The translations under genes were made by a program, and so were the position numbers. Source: Marinitenerispora sediminis (GTDB lineage Bacteria > Actinomycetota > Actinomycetes > Streptosporangiales > Streptosporangiaceae). Taken from it: a stretch of DNA of 35,650 bases. Below, one piece after another: positions 16,429-24,343 of this stretch. A model generated the notes under the pieces. The model was given only the letters and a program-made list of their open reading frames with translations. It was not told where the DNA came from and searched no databases. The stretch is taken from contig NZ_QEIO01000048.1 in the NCBI RefSeq assembly GCF_003336425.1, forward strand, positions 1 through 35,650, read 5' to 3'. Each line of letters opens with the position of its first letter. Position 1 is the first letter of the stretch.

Positions 16429-16482
16429 GATGGAACATTACGACCGGTGATCACGCTCGACCAAGACGCAAACGCTGCGTCT
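16426..16482 (-). promoter_or_regulatory. Leaderless promoter and candidate Lrp operator for ddaH-rocD
   Basis: Reading the minus strand: -10 box TAATGT (16440-16435), -35-like TTGGTC (16464-16459) with an 18-bp spacer, and transcription expected at or next to the GTG start (16428). Overlapping the -35 box and lying upstream of it is an inverted repeat AGACGC/GCGTCT (16464-16469 and 16477-16482, 7-nt gap). This sits where Lrp/AsnC activators often bind. The arrangement is seen directly; the function is inferred from the adjacent lrp/asnC gene. Confidence 0.55.
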
Positions 16483-16558
16483 GGCCAGCGGTTCGTTGCG
16501 TCCTTCCGGCCTTTCGCGGCCGAATCGTGCGCGCGTCGACCAGCTCTCTCCGCCCAGC

Positions 16559-17020
16559 TCACTCCGCCCGGCTCGCGTCGGCCCGGGTCCTCTCGAACAG
16601 GGGGGACAGGACGAGCGTGGTCTTGGTGTGCGTCACGTACTCCAGTTCGGTCAGCCGCTGCAGCACCTGCTCGAAGTGCCGCACCCCGGCCGCGCGGATC
16701 CGCAGCAGCGCGTCGGCGTTGCCGGTGACCGTGCAGGCGGAGACCACCTCGGGCAGCCGCTCCAGGTCCTTGGCGAGCAGCGAGGGCCGGGGCTGGCCCG
16801 AGCAGTACAGCTCCACGTAGGCCTCGGTGCTCCAGCCGAGCGCGGCCGGGTCGACCACGGCGGTGAACCCGGTGACGGCGCCGGCCGCCACCAGCCGGTC
16901 GACCCGCCGCTTCACCGCGGGCGCGGACAGGCCCACCTCGGCGCCGACCGCGGCGAAACTGCGGCGGCCGTCGCGGGTGAGGATCCGGATGATCTTCTCG
17001 TCGAGTGGGTCCAGGCTCAT
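16559..17020 (-). CDS. Lrp/AsnC family transcriptional regulator
   Basis: A 153-aa feast/famine regulator. An N-terminal winged helix-turn-helix (LDPLDEKIIRILTRDGRRSF, then VGLSAPAVKRRVDRLVAAGAV, about 3-48) precedes an AsnC ligand-binding RAM domain: VELYCSGQPR, VVSACTVTGNADALLRI, LTELEYVTHTKTTLVLS. ATG 17020 is chosen because the conserved region begins there; no strong ribosome-binding site is present. Upstream in-frame residues to 17077 are not homologous. It lies just upstream of ddaH-rocD in the same direction, with 130 bp between. It probably senses arginine, ornithine or another amino acid and controls that pair. Confidence 0.92.
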   Translation of the reverse strand: MSLDPLDEKIIRILTRDGRRSFAAVGAEVGLSAPAVKRRVDRLVAAGAVTGFTAVVDPAALGWSTEAYVELYCSGQPRPSLLAKDLERLPEVVSACTVTGNADALLRIRAAGVRHFEQVLQRLTELEYVTHTKTTLVLSPLFERTRADASRAE

Positions 17021-17340
17021 GAGCCCAGTGTGCGCCAGGGGCGGCCCGTCCGCTCTGGGGAAGCGCGACCCGCCCAACCGCCAGCTCCCCGACGAGCGGC
17101 GGGCGGTCCTGGCGCAGCGGCTCCAGGCCGCGGCGGACGCCGTGCTGAGCGGCCTGCGCGAGGTCGCGGCGGCCAGGCCCCGCCAGACATCACCGACCTG
17201 GTGAGTCCGCGGGCCACCTCCCGGGGAGCGTCATACCGACGCTGCTCCGGTCGCGCGGCCAAAGCGCGGCCGTAAAAAGAGGTGAACGGCCCGCACGGTT
17301 CGACTATGCTCCCGGCGACCAACGACGGAGAGGCCGGACG
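17021..17340. other. Intergenic stretch with a possible coding fragment
   Basis: On the plus strand about 17065-17204 reads as DERRAVLAQRLQAAADAVL then SGLREVAAARP, an amphipathic helical segment that looks like the C-terminal end of a lost gene, but has no start and no identified family. A hairpin with one G-T pair (CGGTCGCG/CGCGGCCG) lies about 17249-17273, followed by TAAAAAG. A promoter candidate for the next gene is GTGAAC (17282-17287), a 17-bp spacer and TATGCT (17305-17310). Confidence 0.3.
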
Positions 17341-17919
17341 ATGCCCGATCGAGCACCCGCCACGCCCGCGACCGGCCGGGGATCGCTCACCTTCCGCCCC
17401 CTCGTCCGCGCGGACTTCCCGCTGCTGCTCACGTGGCTGCGGGCCCCGCACGTGCGCGCCTGGTGGCGAGGCGGGCCCACCACCCTTGACGGCGTGGAGC
17501 GCGAGTACGGGCCGCAGGTGGACGGGACCGACCCCACCCGCTGCTTCGTGCTGCACCTCGACGGCACCCCGATCGGCCTGTTCCAGTGCTACCGGCACGC
17601 CGACAACCCCGACTGGGACCGCGCCGTCGGCGTGCCCGCCGCGGCCGGGCTCGACTACCTCATCGGCGAGCCCGACCGGTGCGGGGCGGGCATCGGATCG
17701 GCGGCGATCACCGCCTTCACCGCCACCATGTTCGGGCTCTACCCCGAGGTCGACGCGATCGTCTCCGTGCCGCAGCGCGACAACCGGCCCTCCTGCCGCG
17801 TGCTGGAGAAGGCGGGCTTCACGCTGCTGGAGGAGCGGCTCGTCGACTCCGACGACCCCTCCGACTCCGGCGTCAGCGCCATCTACGCGCTGCGCCGCAC
17901 CGCCCCGCCCGCCGGCTGA
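17341..17919 (+). CDS. GNAT acetyltransferase, AAC(6')-Ib-like
   Basis: A 192-aa acetyltransferase of the Acetyltransf_8 / AAC(6')-Ib group. FRPLVRADFPLLLTWLRAPH, then VRAWWRGG opens the fold. PIGLFQCYRHADNPDWDRAVG forms the central strands. LDYLIGEPDRCGAGIGSAAI carries the acetyl-CoA loop. PQRDNRPSCRVLEKAGF is the closing motif. AAC(6') enzymes acetylate the 6'-amino group of aminoglycosides; relatives acetylate siderophore precursors, which share this fold. Which applies here cannot be decided. GGAGAGG lies about 8 nt before ATG 17341, and a TATGCT promoter is placed upstream. It stands alone. Confidence 0.82.
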   Translation: MPDRAPATPATGRGSLTFRPLVRADFPLLLTWLRAPHVRAWWRGGPTTLDGVEREYGPQVDGTDPTRCFVLHLDGTPIGLFQCYRHADNPDWDRAVGVPAAAGLDYLIGEPDRCGAGIGSAAITAFTATMFGLYPEVDAIVSVPQRDNRPSCRVLEKAGFTLLEERLVDSDDPSDSGVSAIYALRRTAPPAG

Positions 17920-18026
17920 CGCGCGAGCCCGTCCGACTGCCACGGGATCGGCGGTCGGGAAGGGCCGCTGCGGGCCCCTTGGGGGCGGCGCCGTTGAGGT
18001 GGGCTCCGGCTCTGGTGACACCGCCC

Positions 18027-18323
18027 GGCCCCGGCCTGGCCGCGTTCGTGACCCGTGGCCGTATGGCCGCCCGGTGGGACTACACGGCCCGCGTGCTCGT
18101 TGACGCCCCGGCCGAGACCGTCGCCCGGCGCATACCGAACAGCATGTAGAACGTCGAGCCGGTAGGGCGGCACCGCAGTGTCCTGGAAGCCGGAACGGAG
18201 GGCCCGCGGTCGCTGGCGGCCTACCTCGGCGTGATGGATCTCCATTTCCGGATCGAGGCGCAGAGTCCGCCCGAACTCGCGGCCGAAGTCGCCAAGCCCG
18301 CCGCACGCTACACGGCCGCGGTA
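18027..18323 (+). pseudogene. Decayed C-terminal domain of a WYL/YafY-type regulator with in-frame TAG
   Basis: One plus-strand frame reads GPGLAAFVTRGRMAARWDY, then TARVLVDAPAETVARRIPNS and M, then a TAG stop (18147-18149). It continues NVEPVGRHRSVLEAGTEGPR, then SLAAYLGVMDLHFRIEAQSP and PELAAEVAKPAARYTAAV. This is the typical C-terminal extension of actinobacterial WYL regulators: an Arg-rich linker, VxVxAPAxxVAxRIP, the VEP...VLEAG strand pair, and a final helix ending RY. The HTH and WYL domains are missing upstream. It is a truncated relic with a later nonsense change. Confidence 0.65.
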
Positions 18324-18727
18324 GGCGGCGGCCGGCCGGGGGCGCCAGCGAATCCGTCAGACGCGCCGCGTCCGACGCCGCCGCCTGGCCGGGTGCGTGG
18401 AGCTCCCATGCCGCTCCCCCGCGAGGCGCTGGGGGCCGGGGCGCCAGCGGACGCGGTCCGCCCGCTTCGCGGCCGCCCACCCCACCGGCACGGAGAAGCG
18501 GGCATACCGCTCCACCGGGCTCGCGCCGCCCGTGGCATCGTCCGGCGCGGTCGGCGCGCGGCTCCTTCTGGCCGGGACCAGGAGCGGAGAGGTCCCCGGG
18601 GCTGTCCCGGGCGGTCCGGCGATGGCGGTCGCCGAGTACTCCGATCGGGCTGCATGCGGCGGACGGCGTCGAGCGGCGCGCCGGGGGCCTGTCGGAAAGT
18701 CCCGCTCACCGTCCCCCGCGGCAGCCG
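18324..18727. other. 404-bp stretch without a recognisable gene
   Basis: Several overlapping open frames exist on both strands, as expected at this G+C, but none has a ribosome-binding site, a family motif or a convincing residue composition. A minus-strand segment with ERYARFSVPVGWAAAKRADR is the most protein-like part and might be a relic. Confidence 0.4.
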
Positions 18728-18934
18728 CTAGAGCATCCGCCTCAGTGTCCACAGCAGCCAGTTGCCCGCGCTGGCGCAGGCGGCCACGTCCCAGCCCTGC
18801 TCGCCCAGGCCGCTCAGTACCGCGACGACCTGGTTGTAGCTGCCGGTCGAGGTCCGCTCCTCACCTCCGGGCAGGTTGACCTGAATTGCGGAATCCGTCC
18901 AAATCCACTCGACCGTGGCGAATTCATAGCGCAT
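18728..18934 (-). CDS. Small DUF4177-like protein
   Basis: A 68-aa protein: MRYEFATVEWIWTDS, then a central helix VVAVLSGLGEQGWDVAACAS, then NWLLWTLRRML. The layout of a beta strand starting YEF, a helix ending in LGEQGWD and a final strand with a basic end matches DUF4177-type proteins, whose function is unknown. ATG 18934 lacks a Shine-Dalgarno site; TACGCT ends 7 nt before it, so a leaderless mRNA is likely. It is isolated between two decayed regions and appears intact. Confidence 0.6.
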   Translation of the reverse strand: MRYEFATVEWIWTDSAIQVNLPGGEERTSTGSYNQVVAVLSGLGEQGWDVAACASAGNWLLWTLRRML

Positions 18935-19036
18935 GACCGACAGCGTAAGCCCGCCTCCTGGTCACTCCACCGTGGTCCGCACAGCCCCGTCCACTTCCGG
19001 CCCGCCCGCGCAGAACGGGAGCGCTGGAGCGGGCGG

Positions 19037-19077
19037 ACGGCCGAACCGCTCCCGGGACCCGGGAACGGTTCGGCCGT
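19037..19077. repeat. 41-nt near-perfect palindrome
   Basis: Two 20-nt arms (19037-19056 and 19058-19077) around a single central A pair at 19 of 20 positions; the one mismatch is at 19049. The arms begin ACGGCCGAACCG and meet at CCCGGG-A-CCCGGG. A second inverted repeat CCGGACT/AGTCCGG follows (19089-19095 and 19109-19115). It could be a strong terminator upstream of the IS remnant, an operator, or a mobile-element end. The surrounding 18935-19213 has no gene. Confidence 0.7.
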
Positions 19078-19213
19078 GGGGACGCGCACCGGACTCGGCC
19101 GTCCGCCAAGTCCGGCTACCTCGCGGCCGGCGGAAGCGCCCTCCGGGGCCACGTCGCTCCCACGGCAGTCCCTGCCGCCACCCTGGTGCGGATCCGGTAC
19201 CGCTCCACGTCCG

Positions 19214-19762
19214 CTAGATCGTTGATCGGGGATGCTCAGTGGTCGCGAGCCATGCGGGCGCGTGTGACCGCGGGTCCGGCATCCCGTTGTGCCAGATCGC
19301 GGCGCTGAGGGCGAGGAGTCGCTGGCGGGGGCGCGCCTGGTGGCCGTCCAGGTCGAGCTGGTTCTCCGGCGTCGAGGCGGCCGCCTCGATCGGCTGGCGC
19401 AGCCAGCACGGGAGGACACCGCGGCCGTCCTCGTCGCGGCGGGCAGGGAGGGGGCGTGAGTCCGAGGTGGGCCGTGACCTTGGCGGGCCCGGCGAATCCC
19501 TTGCCGCACACGCTCGGGTCGGGCCCCGGCGCGCACTGCCGCATGTCGAGCGGGTGCGGGGCGTGCCCGCGTTCGTCCGGGTTCTCGGAGGGGGCCGGGG
19601 TGAACGATGTGACGGCTCCCCCGGTCGGTGAGGAGCCGGGCGGAGCCAGTTCTCCGGTTCCGCCGGGCCAAAGCAGGACGGGGTCATCGAGATGGAGACG
19701 GTGTGCGGTGGGAAGGCGTCCAGGTTGGTCGTCGTACACCGGACCTCCGCGCCCTTCGCCAT
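19214..19762 (-). mobile_element. Decayed IS982-family transposase remnant
   Basis: On the minus strand, pieces of a transposase are spread over at least two frames. The N-terminal part has TTNLDAFPPHTVS / AHRLHLDDPVLL, resembling the TTNLDxLLTALYVxIDD start of IS982-type transposases. Later GKGFAGPAKVTAHLGLT appears in one frame. After a shift near 19440 the next frame reads RRDEDGRGVLPCWLRQPIEA, then ENQLDLDGHQ, then QRLLALSAAIWHN. This corresponds to the family C-terminus (R-IEAV---K-QL-LE-HG---, QR-LAL-AAIWHN). The catalytic middle is missing. No clear terminal inverted repeats or target duplication were seen. The element is certainly inactive. Confidence 0.65.
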
Positions 19763-19997
19763 GCCCGCGAACAGTTCAGCGGACCCCCGTCAACGGTCTA
19801 GTCTGTGACCTGACCCGTGGCGCTCGCCGCCACCGCTTCCGCCGAGTGGATTCCGCCCCGCGGCATCCCCGCCCTCCCAGGTCCCCAGCGCCCCCTCGGG
19901 TGCTTCCACCGTGCGGCCTCGGCCCGCGCAATCCCTTCCCGGCCGGTACTCCACGCCGGCGGCCTCCGCCGTGCCCGGACGGAAGGGAAACCCGACC

Positions 19998-21218
19998 ATG
20001 GGGACAGCTCCCCCGACCTCCGCCGCGCGCCGCGCCCTCTGGGCGTTCGCGCTCGCGGCCTTCTGCGTCCAGTTGGACGCGTTCGCGCTCACCCTCGCGC
20101 TGCCCAGCATCGCCCGCGACCTCGGCGTCGACGGGCACGCCGTGGCATGGGCCGTCAGCGGCTACCTGCTGACCTGCGGAGCGCTCATGATCGCCGGCGG
20201 CCGGCTCGCCGACCGGTACGGCCGGCGCCCGGTGTTCGCCGTCGGCCTCGCGGTCTTCGGCGCGGCGTCGCTCGTGTGCGGGCTCAGTACCGCCTTCCCC
20301 GCCCTGGTCGCTGGACGGGCCGCCCAGGGGGTGGGCGGCGCGCTGCTCATGCCGGCCGGGCTGGCACTGGTGAGCGAGCGGCATCCGGCCGCCGAACGGG
20401 CCCGCGCCACCGGCCGCGCGCTCGGGATCGCCGGCGCCGGTACGGTTCTGGGGCCGCTGGTCGGAGGGGTCGTCACCGAGGCGGCCGGCTGGCGGTGGGT
20501 GTTCCTTGGCAGCCTCGCGGTGGTCGCGGCGGCCCTGGCCCTCACCGCTGGGCTGGGAGACGGCGCTTCCCGACCGCGTCGGCGGACCGCAGGGGGACGC
20601 GGCCTTATCCTGCTCACGTGCGCCCTCGGGCTCGTCGCACTCTACGTCGAACGCGCCCCGGAGTGGGGGTGGGCGGCACCGCGGTCCGTGCTCGCGGCGG
20701 CCTGCGCGGCCGCGCTGATCGGCGGGTTCGCCGCGGCGGAACGGCGGTCGGGGCGGCCGGTGCTGGACCCGCGGCTGTGGCGCAGCCGCCGCTACCTGCT
20801 CGCCACCGCCCTCGGTGCGGTGGCCAACGCCGCGGCCGTCCACTGGCTCGTCACCGCTCCGATGCTGCTCCAGCACACCTGGGGGATGAGCGCCGGCGCC
20901 GCCGGGGTGGCACTGTCGGTACCGGTGCTCGCGTTCGCCTCGGGCGGACCGCTCGCGGGCCGCCTGGCGACCGGCCGCCCGGCTGTGCCCCCACTCGCAT
21001 TCGCCACCGCGATCGGGGCGGCAGCGGTGCTCCCGCTCCCCCTGCTCCCGGGATGGGGGCTCCTGGCGGTCCTGCTGCCGGTCGGCGGGCTCGCGCTGGG
21101 GACCGCGAACGCGCTCGCCCTGATCGCCGCCCAGCGCGCCGCTCCCGATGACATCACCGGCGAGGCGCTGGGCGTCACGAAGACGGCGGTCACCGTGGCG
21201 GGCGGCCTGGGGGCGTGA
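19998..21218 (+). CDS. MFS drug exporter (EmrB/QacA-like), short C-terminus
   Basis: A 406-aa membrane protein of the DHA2 type. Helix 1 carries FCVQLDAFALTLALPSIARDLG. It is followed by WAVSGYLLTCGALMIAGGRL, then ADRYGRRPVF (motif A), and ALVAGRAAQGVGGALLMPAG (motif C region). It ends TGEALGVTKTAVTVAGGLGA and then TGA. Family members normally go on from this motif into one or two more helices, so about 50-70 residues seem missing, and downstream DNA does not encode them in any frame. It may be non-functional or a 12-helix variant. ATG 19998 is preceded by GGAAGG. It probably exports drugs with protons. It lies downstream of the IS982 remnant. Confidence 0.78.
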   Translation: MGTAPPTSAARRALWAFALAAFCVQLDAFALTLALPSIARDLGVDGHAVAWAVSGYLLTCGALMIAGGRLADRYGRRPVFAVGLAVFGAASLVCGLSTAFPALVAGRAAQGVGGALLMPAGLALVSERHPAAERARATGRALGIAGAGTVLGPLVGGVVTEAAGWRWVFLGSLAVVAAALALTAGLGDGASRPRRRTAGGRGLILLTCALGLVALYVERAPEWGWAAPRSVLAAACAAALIGGFAAAERRSGRPVLDPRLWRSRRYLLATALGAVANAAAVHWLVTAPMLLQHTWGMSAGAAGVALSVPVLAFASGGPLAGRLATGRPAVPPLAFATAIGAAAVLPLPLLPGWGLLAVLLPVGGLALGTANALALIAAQRAAPDDITGEALGVTKTAVTVAGGLGA

Positions 21219-21371
21219 GGGGCACCGGATCGGGACCGTGGGCGAAGCGCCCTTCACGCGGGCCGACGAGCCCTGCTTCCTCGCCGTGCCGGCGCGGCGG
21301 AACCGGGCGGAGCTGATCCGGGGCTCGTCTGCGGTGGTGAGGGAGGCGGGAGGCCGCCGCGGGCGCGGGAA

Positions 21372-21405
21372 CCGCCTCCCCCTGCCCTCGGCCAGGGGGA
21401 GGCGG
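21372..21405. terminator. Strong bidirectional terminator hairpin
   Basis: Perfect 13-bp stem with an 8-nt loop; arms 21372-21384 (CCGCCTCCCCCTG) and 21393-21405. It lies between the converging MFS and sigma-factor genes. There is no T-run. Nothing else is recognisable in the gap 21219-21566. Confidence 0.7.
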
Positions 21406-21566
21406 CCGTTCGCCGCCTCGGCACCGCGCGCCTCCCGCGCCGTTCCGGGCGGGATCGCCGGGTGACACAGCGGCTCGCCGCGTCGCGCTGGGTCCGCCGC
21501 GACGCCGTCGCGCCGTCTCCTCCCTGCGAGCCCCCCTGCGAACACCGGCTGGGGCAGACGCCGCAC

Positions 21567-22712
21567 TCACGGAGGGAGCAGTCCCCGCACCCGTGCGGCC
21601 GCGCGCGTGAGGTGGTCGCGCTCCGGCACGCTGGTGGCGGCGCGCGAGGCCTCGGCGTACAGCTCGGCGGCGTGCTCCAGGTCGCCGGCGCGTTCGTGCA
21701 GGTATGCCGCCACAGCGGTGTAGCGGGGCACACCGGAGTCCACGTCAGCCAGCGCCGCCAGGCCGGCCCGCGGCCCGTCGGCCTCGCCGACCGCCACCGC
21801 GCGGTTGAGCCGCACCACCGGGCTGCCGGTGCGGAGCAGCAGTTCGTCGTACCACTCCACGATCTGCACCCAGTCCGTCTCGGAGGCGCTCCGGGCGTCC
21901 GCGTGCAGGGCGGCGATCGCTGCCTGCGCCTGGTACTCGCCCAGCCGGTCGCGCGCCAGCGCGGCCTGCAGGATCGCCACCCCCTCGGTGATCATGCCGG
22001 TGTCCCAGCGCGACCGGTCCTGCTCACCGAGCGGCACCAGGCGGCCGCCCGGGCCGGTGCGCGACGCGCGGCGCGCATGGTGCAGCAGCATGAGCGCGAG
22101 CAGCCCCGCGACCTCGGGCTCGTCGGTCAGGGCGGCGAGCTGGCGGGTGAGGCGGATCGCCTCGGCCGCGAGGTCGACGTCTCCACCGTATCCCTCGTTG
22201 AAGACGAGGTAGAGCACCCGCAGTACCGTTGCGAGATCGCCGGGCTGGTCGAGCGGCAGCCCCGCGATCCGCCGCTTGGCCCTGCTGATCCGCTGCGCCA
22301 TGGTCGCCTCGGGGACGAGGTAGGCCGCCGCGATCTGCCGCGTGGTCAGGCCGCCGACCGCGCGCAGCGTCAGGGCGACGGCCGAGGCCGGCGGCAGGGT
22401 CGGGTGCGCACACAGGAAGTAGAGCCGCAGCGTGTCGTCCGTGGCGGGCGCCGGACCGGCGGGAGGCTCGGCCTCCACGGCGAGCTCCCGCCCCCGCCGC
22501 GACGTCTCGGCACGGGTGGCGTCGAGGAACTTGCGCCACGCGACCGCGACGAGCCATGCCTTCGGATCGCGCGGTGGATCGTCCGGCCAGGTGTCCAGCG
22601 CCCGGATCAGGGCCTCCTGCACGGCGTCCTCGGCCGACGGGAAGTCGGCTCCGCGTCGGACGAGGACACTGATCACGGCGGGCACGAGTTCCCGCAGCAG
22701 CGGCGGGTTCAC
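21567..22712 (-). CDS. ECF-type RNA polymerase sigma factor with DUF6596 domain (ECF42-like)
   Basis: 381 aa. The N-terminal sigma region 2 includes DFPSAEDAVQEALIRALDTW and DPKAWLVAVAWRKFLDATR. Region 4 includes LTLRAVGGLTTRQIAAAYLV, then EATMAQRISRAKRRI. The long C-terminal DUF6596/TPR-like part includes VLYLVFNEGYGG, then AEAIRLTRQLAALTDEPEVA, LLLHHARRASR and NRAVAVGEADGP. Such sigma factors are usually paired with a YCII-domain (DGPF) protein and lack a classical anti-sigma factor. That partner lies directly upstream, and the genes overlap by ATGA (22709-22712), so translation is probably coupled. The extension is thought to control activity in this group. Target promoters are unknown. 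Confidence 0.93.
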   Translation of the reverse strand: MNPPLLRELVPAVISVLVRRGADFPSAEDAVQEALIRALDTWPDDPPRDPKAWLVAVAWRKFLDATRAETSRRGRELAVEAEPPAGPAPATDDTLRLYFLCAHPTLPPASAVALTLRAVGGLTTRQIAAAYLVPEATMAQRISRAKRRIAGLPLDQPGDLATVLRVLYLVFNEGYGGDVDLAAEAIRLTRQLAALTDEPEVAGLLALMLLHHARRASRTGPGGRLVPLGEQDRSRWDTGMITEGVAILQAALARDRLGEYQAQAAIAALHADARSASETDWVQIVEWYDELLLRTGSPVVRLNRAVAVGEADGPRAGLAALADVDSGVPRYTAVAAYLHERAGDLEHAAELYAEASRAATSVPERDHLTRAAARVRGLLPP

Positions 22713-23116
22713 TCAGTCACCGTGGGCGGCTCGGTGAGGAACGGCCGGACCTCGAGCCACTCGTGGATCGGCTCGCCGCGGGGTCCGGGGGCGGCGGACA
22801 GCTCCCCGGCCAGCTGGACGGCGCGGTCCCACGATTCCACGTCGATGACCATCCAACCGGCGATGAGGTCCTTGGTCTCGGCGAACGGGCCATCGGTCAC
22901 CGGCGGGCGTCCCTCGCCGTCATAGCGCACGAACGCGCCCTCGGGTGCCAGCGCCTGCCCGTCGACGAACTCGCCCCTCTCCTTCAGGCGGGCCGCGAAA
23001 TCGTGCATGAACTGGATATGCGCGTCGACCTCCTCGGGCGTCCACTGGTCCATCGGCGGGTAGTCGACGGCGGGGGTGGGGCCGCCTCGGTAGTGCTTCA
23101 GCAGCAGGTACTTCAT
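22709..23116 (-). CDS. YCII-domain protein (DGPF family), sigma-factor partner
   Basis: A 135-aa ferredoxin-like-fold protein. It starts MKYLLLKHYRGG, continues MDQWTPEEVDAHIQFMHDFA, then GALAPEGAFVR-type sequence, and carries the name-giving DGPFAETKDLIAGWMVIDVE followed by a C-terminal strand. These proteins accompany ECF42-type sigma factors; a sensing or enzymatic role is suspected but not known. GGAG lies about 8 nt before ATG 23116. The stop overlaps the sigma-factor start by 4 nt. An open frame continues far upstream but belongs to a different, decayed TetR gene. Confidence 0.92.
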   Translation of the reverse strand: MKYLLLKHYRGGPTPAVDYPPMDQWTPEEVDAHIQFMHDFAARLKERGEFVDGQALAPEGAFVRYDGEGRPPVTDGPFAETKDLIAGWMVIDVESWDRAVQLAGELSAAPGPRGEPIHEWLEVRPFLTEPPTVTE

Positions 23117-23165
23117 CGTGGTTCTCCTTCTTCGTCGCTTCGTCGCGTGCCTGTGACGGCCGCTT

Positions 23166-23980
23166 CTACCCCTGGGACGGAGCCGGTGCCGTGTTCTCGA
23201 CACCGGAGCGCGCCGAGTTCCAAAGAATTTGTTTCCGGCTGCCGTCCCCGCGGCACCTGGTCCGGTCAGCGGCCGCTGTCGGGGCGGATGCGGAGAGGGG
23301 ACGGCAGCTGAGCAGGGCGACGACCGCCGTGGCCCCGCGCCGTCTCCGTCCCGACCAGCCGCGCCTGCTCCGCTGCTCCGCACGCCCGGTGCACCTGGTC
23401 CAGCCCCTGCCGGGCGGGCCGGTGCGGTCGGCCCGGAAGGACTGGCGGAGGTAGCCGACCAGCCGGTGGGACGCGGCCAGGGAGGCCTGCGGGGACTCCT
23501 GGACGACACCGCTGTTGGCCGGCAGGAGGAGGGGCATGTCGCTGACCTCGAAGTCCGCGCGTAGCTTCCCGGCGTCCTCGGCCCGGCGCCCCAGTTCGGC
23601 GAGCCGCCACTCCGCTCGCGCCCGTTCGCGGGCGTAGTCGGTGTTGTCGGGGAACTGGGCCGGGAACGCGGCCGGGAAACCACGGTCCGTGGCCTGCATC
23701 GCGCACACCTTCTCGACCACCGCGCAGAACCCGGGCCACGGGCCCGGGTCCTCCAGGGCCTCCTCCACGGCCGCGACGCAGCGGGCGAGCTCCTCGGCGA
23801 AGGCCGCGATCGCCAGCGAGTCGCGCTGGGAAACCGCCGGTAGAGCGGGGCGAGCCCGACGCCCGCCCGGTGGGGGATCGCGGTGATGGGCACGTCGATC
23901 CCGTGGGCCGCGAACGCTTCGCGGGCCGCCATGAGGATGCGCTCCCGGTTCTCCCGCGCGTCGGCGCGCAGCCCCTCCAC
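23166..23980 (-). pseudogene. TetR family regulator broken by a one-base frameshift
   Basis: From GTG 23980 the minus strand encodes a normal TetR N-terminus: ENRERILMAAREAFAAHGID, then VPITAIPHRAGVGLAPLYRR and FPS. Immediately after FPS the frame turns to nonsense, while the neighbouring frame reads RDSLAIAAFAEELARCVAAV, then ALEDPGPWPGFCAVVEKVCA and later PLLLPANSGVV, then ASLAASHRLVGYLRQSF. This is the expected C-terminal half. One missing C (minus sense) near 23821-23830 explains it (AGCGCGACTCGC in place of AGC-CGC-GAC-TCG). After about 23430 the sequence is again unlike the family, so the true C-terminus may also be disturbed. It is upstream of, and parallel to, the YCII/sigma pair. Confidence 0.75.
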
Positions 23981-24343
23981 CTCGGCGGCATCCTGGCCGG
24001 CGGGGCGTCCGGAGCGGGTCGAGCGGGCACGCTCCGCACCGTAGCGGACCCGGGCGCCCGGCCCCCGCCGCCGGTGCTGCTGAGACTTCGCACGACGCGG
24101 GGCGCGGCGGCGTCCGCCCGGCTGTCACCGATGCGGTGCCGACCGGGAGCCGTTCCCCGGCGGCCCCGGTCCGGTCGCCCCCGGCCTGCCTCCCCCGCGG
24201 GCCCGTCCTCGGCGGTCGCCCGAGCGGGCGGCCCGGAACGCCGCCGTTCACCGGCATCAGCGTCGGCACCGGGTCGCGTCGACGGCTCCACACCGGCCGG
24301 CACGAGCGGCGGCCGCGAAGCCGCACCTCCTACGCTCCATCCC
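23981..24343. other. 363-bp stretch without a recognisable gene
   Basis: All open frames here are Arg/Pro/Ala-rich shadows without start signals or motifs. It presumably contains the promoters of the frameshifted TetR gene (minus) and the TAG-interrupted gene (plus), but no box could be placed with confidence. Confidence 0.5.

Noticed and set aside
19776-21566. A 596-codon open frame on the minus strand
   Set aside because: It is antisense to the MFS exporter, which has clear membrane helices and family motifs.
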